A stretch of 64,000 nt of DNA from Actinobacteria bacterium casp-actino5 (lineage in GTDB: Bacteria; Actinomycetota; Acidimicrobiia; Acidimicrobiales; Ilumatobacteraceae). Below are positions 60,477 through 64,000 of the stretch, piece by piece; the first letter of the stretch is position 1; the number at the start of each line of letters is the position of its first letter. Location of the stretch: the NCBI GenBank assembly GCA_001510385.1, contig LFFE01000007.1, positions 150,540-214,539 on the forward strand. Direction: 5' to 3'. A program made the position numbers and the translations under genes. A model generated the notes under the pieces. That model searched no databases. It saw only the letters and a program-made list of their open reading frames with translations, and was not told where the DNA came from.

Positions 60477-61295
60477 ATGGCAACTCCAGATTCCCTTTCT
60501 GTCAATGCGCTGTTCTCTGTCGCCGGCAAAATCGCTGTCGTCACCGGAGGCTCTCGCGGTATCGGCGAAATGATCGCAGCCGGCCTGCTCGCTAACGGCG
60601 CCAAGGTCTACATCTCATCTCGAAAAGCAGACCAATGTGACGCAACAGCAGCACGGCTTTCCGCCGAATACGACGGCGAATGCATCTCGATTCCGGCTGA
60701 CCTTTCAACAATGGAAGGCATCACCGCTCTTGCATCTGCCATCGGTGAGCGAGAGAGCCGAGTTGACATTCTCGTCAACAACGCCGGTGTGTCGTGGGGC
60801 GCTCCCATCGAAGAATTCCCGGAAAAGGGTTGGGACAAAGTATTCGACACCAACGTCAAAGGCGTGTTCTTCCTCACCCAGCATCTACTGCCGCTGCTCG
60901 AGGCTGGTGCCACCAATGACGACCCGTCTCGCGTCGTCAACATTGGATCGATCGACGGCATCCGAGCACCAATTTTCGATACCCATTCGTACGGCCCATC
61001 AAAGGCAGCTGTTCACGCCCTCACTCGCGAGATGGCGACCAAACTCGTGAAGCGCAACATCATTCTGAACGCAATCGCTCCGGGACCATTCCCGACATGG
61101 ATGCTGTCAACCGGGGTCGGCGGTGGCGGCGACGTCGAAAATACCGACTGGGATGGTGTCGCTCGTTCAAATCCACGTAAACGGGTCGGCACCGCTGAAG
61201 ACATTGCTGGACTCACCATCTTTTTGTGTTCACGCGCTGGCGCATACACGATCGGTGAAACGATCTGTTGCGATGGTGGTGTCGCAATCTCGTAA
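60477..61295 (+). CDS. Short-chain dehydrogenase/reductase
   Basis: The 272-residue classical SDR has VVTGGSRGIGEMIAAGLL, the VDILVNNAGVSWGAPIEEF segment, NIGSIDGI with the catalytic Ser, and YGPSKAAVHALTREMA (Tyr/Lys). The tail AGAYTIGETICCDGGVAIS is typical. The FabG-like start and length fit an NADP-dependent reductase acting on an unidentified keto substrate. A second, different SDR is at 16.4 kb. It ends 26 bp before copy 2 of the bipartite element. Confidence 0.9.
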   Translation: MATPDSLSVNALFSVAGKIAVVTGGSRGIGEMIAAGLLANGAKVYISSRKADQCDATAARLSAEYDGECISIPADLSTMEGITALASAIGERESRVDILVNNAGVSWGAPIEEFPEKGWDKVFDTNVKGVFFLTQHLLPLLEAGATNDDPSRVVNIGSIDGIRAPIFDTHSYGPSKAAVHALTREMATKLVKRNIILNAIAPGPFPTWMLSTGVGGGGDVENTDWDGVARSNPRKRVGTAEDIAGLTIFLCSRAGAYTIGETICCDGGVAIS

Positions 61296-61321
61296 CGCTT
61301 TGCCGATCGAAAGGCACATGT

Positions 61322-61357
61322 AAAAGTGCGAGATGGTCAGGTGCATGTGCTCTTGAC
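61322..61357 (+). repeat. Bipartite 36-nt element, copy 2
   Basis: AAAAGTGCGAGAT (61322-61334), a 10-nt spacer, and ATGTGCTCTTGAC (61345-61357) match copy 1 in all but one arm base. The spacer sequence differs. The element ends 4 bp before the ATG of the 47-residue membrane ORF, so if its TTGAC were a -35 box, transcription would start inside that ORF. Confidence 0.7.
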
Positions 61358-61361
61358 CACC

Positions 61362-61505
61362 ATGAGCACAGCGCACGACCACACCAGAATCAATGTCATT
61401 GGAGTCATCCTGATCGCGATTGCGGTGATCGGGGCCGCCGCCCTTGGCGGAGCCGCTGATGTCATTGAGGCATCGGTGACTGCGAACGCAGCCGTGATTC
61501 GATGA
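61362..61505 (+). CDS. Possible 47-residue single-helix membrane protein
   Basis: The frame encodes a polar start (STAHDHTRIN) followed by one long hydrophobic helix (VIGVILIAIAVIGAAALGGAA) and a short tail ending in AAVIR. The composition is that of a genuine small membrane protein, and no gene occupies the opposite strand here. There is no obvious ribosome-binding site. The immediate upstream bipartite element suggests specific regulation. Function is unknown. Confidence 0.5.
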   Translation: MSTAHDHTRINVIGVILIAIAVIGAAALGGAADVIEASVTANAAVIR

Positions 61506-61519
61506 CCAGTAGCGACAGT

Positions 61520-62389
61520 TCAGCGATTGAGACGTTCAACACGAGCAACAAGATGCTGAGCACCAATGCGGTCGCACAGCGTCGAGAACTCCGGCGCTGC
61601 ACCAGACCACTCCCACTCGTCGACTGACCCGACCTCAACATTCGTCACGACAGTCGCCAATGTGCGGTACAACATCGCATCATCGCGACGTTCAGCAAGG
61701 GTGCCGGCAAGTTTTGCAGCGCCGCGCAACCCAGGGACATCCCAACGTCCAGCCTCATCAGGGATATGTTCAAGATGCCCATAGCGGGCAAGCACCGAGG
61801 ATGTACTTTTTGCTCCCCACCCCGGCAATCCAGGAATGCCATCAGCCGTGTCGCCCACGAGTGCGAGCCAATCCGCAATGCTTTCGGGTGGAACACCAAA
61901 TTTGTCGACCACGCCTGCTTCGTTGACGAATAACCCCTTGCGGCGATCGAACTGCACCACACGATCTCCCACAACGCACTGGCCAAGGTCTTTATCGGGC
62001 GTCACGATCAGCACCCGCTCAACACGCTGATCAGCGCCCGCAACTGCGGCCGCCGACGCCAACGCGTCGTCAGCTTCGTACTCAACCATTGGCCACACCG
62101 TGACACCCAATGCAACGAGAGCTTCTTCCATCAGCGGAATCTGCACGGTGAGTTCGGGCGGCATACCCGACCCATCTTTGTAGCCGTCGAACAGTTCATT
62201 ACGAAAGCTCTCAATGCTGTGATCACTTGCAACCCCGACGTGCGTTGCACCATCGGCGAGCAACTGGATCGTCGAAGCAAGCACACCTGTCGTCGCATCA
62301 AACTCACCCGGCGTACGGGTGCCACCAGCAGTTGCCCCGAAGTGTTGCCGGAACAATTCATAGGTGCCATCAACGAGGTGAACCTGCAT
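61520..62389 (-). CDS. 5'-3' exonuclease (DNA polymerase I N-domain-like)
   Basis: The 289-residue protein is a stand-alone flap-type exonuclease. It has VHLVDGTYELFRQHFG, VAVASDHS-like metal site VGVASDHSIESFRNELFDGYK, EYEADDALASAAAVA, LIVTPDKDLGQCV, and the helix-hairpin-helix region WLALVGDTADGIPGLPGWGAKSTSSVLARYG. It processes RNA primers or flaps during replication or repair. ATG 62389 is the start; a frame open to 62653 lacks similarity. It is convergent with the 47-residue membrane ORF. Confidence 0.92.
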   Translation of the reverse strand: MQVHLVDGTYELFRQHFGATAGGTRTPGEFDATTGVLASTIQLLADGATHVGVASDHSIESFRNELFDGYKDGSGMPPELTVQIPLMEEALVALGVTVWPMVEYEADDALASAAAVAGADQRVERVLIVTPDKDLGQCVVGDRVVQFDRRKGLFVNEAGVVDKFGVPPESIADWLALVGDTADGIPGLPGWGAKSTSSVLARYGHLEHIPDEAGRWDVPGLRGAAKLAGTLAERRDDAMLYRTLATVVTNVEVGSVDEWEWSGAAPEFSTLCDRIGAQHLVARVERLNR

Positions 62390-62456
62390 GCTCACATTCT
62401 TAGCAATCCAACGACTGTCAACTGTCGTTGAGCCACTTCGCACCATCGATGAATCA

Positions 62457-62603
62457 ATGTCTACCCCCACAAACGTCTGAACCAAGCCAACGCTCGTTGT
62501 ACACGATGAGAACCACAAGCCCATCCAGATTGCTGTCGGTGAATATTTTGGTGAGCACGCTCCGAATGCCAAGTTTGATCGGTTCCTGAACACCGGCCAG
62601 TAG
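62457..62603 (+). pseudogene. Possible short gene or remnant with an in-frame TGA
   Basis: The 340-bp stretch between the exonuclease and pirin genes (62390-62729) holds no clear gene. One frame reads ATG, six codons, TGA at 62478-62480, then TKPTLVVHDENHKPIQIAVG and EYFGEHAPNAKFDRFLNTGQ before TAG. The post-TGA part has coding-like purine-rich first positions and a plausible protein composition. It could be a small gene broken by a TGG-to-TGA change, the tail of a lost gene, or chance. Confidence 0.25.
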
Positions 62604-62729
62604 CTGATGATCCAACAGGCTCGGCCATTTGCTGATCGTGTTCGAACATTCATGAATACGCCATAAGTCTCACCGATGTCACATCGCCCGATATCGCATC
62701 GTCAGGTTTGGTCAGGCACACTGGCTCAC

Positions 62730-63680
62730 ATGCCCGCAGTTATTGCTGACACTCGTACACTTCCTCGCATCGTTCACTCCGATGCTGCTCAGACCCGACC
62801 CGTCAAGCTCATCAGTGATGCTCCGAGTGGCTACGAGGGTGAAGGATTTCCTGTTCGGCGAGCATTCGCTGGGTTGAGCGATGCAGACCTTGACCCATTC
62901 ATTCATATGGATCAGATGGGTGAGGTGAACTACGCGCCCTATGAACCGCGCGGTACCGACTGGCACCCACATCGCGGGTTTGAAACAGTTACCTACATCA
63001 TCGATGGAATGTTTCTGCACCAAGATTCACACGGCGGTGGCGGCTCGATTACGAACGGTGCAACACAGTGGATGACAGCCGGCGCAGGCGTACTGCACAT
63101 TGAGACACCGCCCGAGTCGCTTGTGGTGACGGGCGGGCTGTTTCACGGATTGCAGTTGTGGGTGAATCTCCCGTCATCAAAAAAGATGACCGAGCCTCGA
63201 TACCAAAATCTTGAACCAACCGATGTCGTCCTCGCGACCTCCCACGATGCCGGGTCGATCATTCGAATTATCGCCGGTGAGGTTGATGGCCACCGTGGAC
63301 CTGGCGGAACCCATACCCCGATCACCATCTGTCATGTCACAGTGTCGGCCGGCCACGAAGTCGTGCTGCCGTGGAATCCCCGCCATAACGCCCTCGCCTA
63401 CACGTTGAGTGGTCAGGGGTCTGTCGGTGCTGAGCGTGTACCAATGCAGACCGGTCGTATCGCGGCATTCGATGATGGTGATTCGTTGATCTTCACCGCT
63501 TCAGAAACTGACGACCTAGATCTGTATGTGCTGGGTGGAGAACCCATTCGTGAACCCGTCGCGAAATATGGGCCATTCGTTATGAACTCTCGGGCCGAAC
63601 TTCAGCAAGCATTCGAAGACTTTCAAGCCGGTCGGCTCGGCCGAGTACCGGCAAACGGGCTGCGTCCTTTTCGCGGTTAG
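62730..63680 (+). CDS. Pirin family protein
   Basis: The 316-residue bicupin has the pirin metal site in DWHPHRGFETVTYIIDG and GVLHIETPPE (His, His, His, Glu), with PFIHMDQMG before it and GLQLWVNLPSSKKMTEPRYQ after. Pirins are Fe-binding proteins. Some have quercetinase activity, others regulate metabolism or transcription, and the role here is unknown. ATG 62730 gives the usual length. It precedes the SRP RNA gene on the other strand. Confidence 0.92.
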   Translation: MPAVIADTRTLPRIVHSDAAQTRPVKLISDAPSGYEGEGFPVRRAFAGLSDADLDPFIHMDQMGEVNYAPYEPRGTDWHPHRGFETVTYIIDGMFLHQDSHGGGGSITNGATQWMTAGAGVLHIETPPESLVVTGGLFHGLQLWVNLPSSKKMTEPRYQNLEPTDVVLATSHDAGSIIRIIAGEVDGHRGPGGTHTPITICHVTVSAGHEVVLPWNPRHNALAYTLSGQGSVGAERVPMQTGRIAAFDDGDSLIFTASETDDLDLYVLGGEPIREPVAKYGPFVMNSRAELQQAFEDFQAGRLGRVPANGLRPFRG

Positions 63681-63699
63681 TCACCTTCTAACGCGCAGC

Positions 63700-63838
63700 G
63701 GCCCCGTCGGCTGAGGCGACGGCCAGGCGATCTGCGGCGCACGAACGATGCCGCTGAAGGCTGCTCCCTTCCGGGCCTGACCTGATTCACGGGCGCCCGT
63801 CGCACAGGACCCGACCGTCACCTCACCCGCCGGGGCCC
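63700..63838 (-). ncRNA. ffs: Signal recognition particle RNA (4.5S/small SRP type)
   Basis: On the minus strand the conserved Ffh-binding tip GGTCAGGCCCGGAAGGGAGC (then AGCC) is present. It is enclosed by a long helix. TGAGGTGACGG near the 5' end pairs with CCGTCGCCTCA near the 3' end, and the pairing extends to CCCC/GGGG at the tips. The ends are set by that outermost pairing and are approximate to a few bases. tRNA-Ser follows on the opposite strand. Confidence 0.88.
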
Positions 63839-63892
63839 GACGTGCGAGAACGCTCCCACGCTACCCGCCGATATCGTGCAAGAGCACAACTA

Positions 63893-63980
63893 GGAGAGGT
63901 GCGAGAGCGGCCGAATCGGCACGCTTGGAAAGCGTGTGAAGGGCAACCTTCCGTGGGTTCGAATCCCACCCTCTCCGCCA
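63893..63980 (+). tRNA. tRNA-Ser (GGA)
   Basis: The acceptor GGAGAGG pairs with CCTCTCC. The anticodon stem-loop CACGC-TTGGAAA-GCGTG gives GGA. A long variable arm (GAAGGGCAACCTTC) and the T-arm GTGGG-TTCGAAT-CCCAC are present. CCA is encoded. Confidence 0.96.
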
Positions 63981-64000
63981 AGGGGTCTTAGAAGAAAAAA

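Noticed and set aside
62409..62430. Inverted repeat CAACGAC-N8-GTCGTTG
   Set aside because: Seven-base arms at a given spacing are expected several times by chance in 64 kb, and no family of sites was found.
62390..62653. Upstream extension of the exonuclease frame
   Set aside because: The extra 88 codons show no similarity to the family, and the normal start motif begins at the ATG at 62389.

Overview
The window is about 64 kb of moderate-GC actinobacterial chromosome, most likely from the class Acidimicrobiia (Ilumatobacteraceae-like or a related aquatic lineage; this placement is inference). Evidence for an actinobacterium includes mshA (mycothiol), F420-type oxidoreductases, DUF3263 beside a LytR_C protein, DUF2017 after clpS, a CysO-type sulfur carrier, a paired ArsA/BagAB-like locus, an RsiG-like anti-sigma protein and hemQ. 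Genes are densely packed, often with 4-nt ATGA or GTGA overlaps. I see no phage, insertion sequence or CRISPR array.

Layout. 0-8.5 kb: a minus-strand caa3/aa3-type cytochrome oxidase operon (ctaC, ctaD, ctaE, subunit IV). It is preceded by three unusual genes: a subunit I paralogue that has lost its metal ligands, a degenerate subunit III paralogue, and a membrane protein with a soluble C-terminal domain. ctaB lies upstream. 8.5-9.7 kb: clpS, DUF2017, and tRNA-Glu, tRNA-Asp and tRNA-Phe. 9.8-16.3 kb: pyrE, an F420-type oxidoreductase, an acyl-CoA thioesterase, purA-purB and a TerC protein. 16.4-24.1 kb: general metabolism and transport. 24.1-34.5 kb: glnD, an orphan solute-binding lipoprotein, hemQ, a DcsG-like ATP-grasp enzyme, cysO, glycerate kinase, two LytR_C proteins around uridine kinase, a 2OG oxygenase and tRNA-Thr. 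34.5-41.6 kb: a Tat-exported sortase fusion, ispD-ispF-rlmB, a Crp-type regulator and an ABC-2 transporter.

41.6-47.6 kb is the rex-hemA-hemC-hemD-hemB-hemL operon with a Rex-type operator in front of rex. Together with hemQ, ctaB and the oxidase operon it accounts for much of the route from glutamyl-tRNA to heme and the terminal oxidase. 47.6-53 kb holds a racemase and SAM hydrolase with a 27-aa membrane ORF, a candidate Rex-controlled small RNA, proC, a YbjN protein, mshA, an RsiG-like protein and moaD. 53-59 kb holds a phosphatase, a cyclophilin, dut, nfeD, two ArsA ATPases and a receiver protein.

59-64 kb holds tRNA-Pro and a lipoprotein gene with three 55-residue Cys/His/Met repeats that is interrupted by an in-frame amber codon. 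It also has a 36-nt bipartite element present twice, an SDR, a 47-aa membrane ORF, a 5'-3' exonuclease, pirin, SRP RNA and tRNA-Ser. The strongest candidates for something undescribed are the ligand-less oxidase paralogue module, the amber-interrupted repeat lipoprotein with its bipartite element, and the putative Rex-regulated small RNA.
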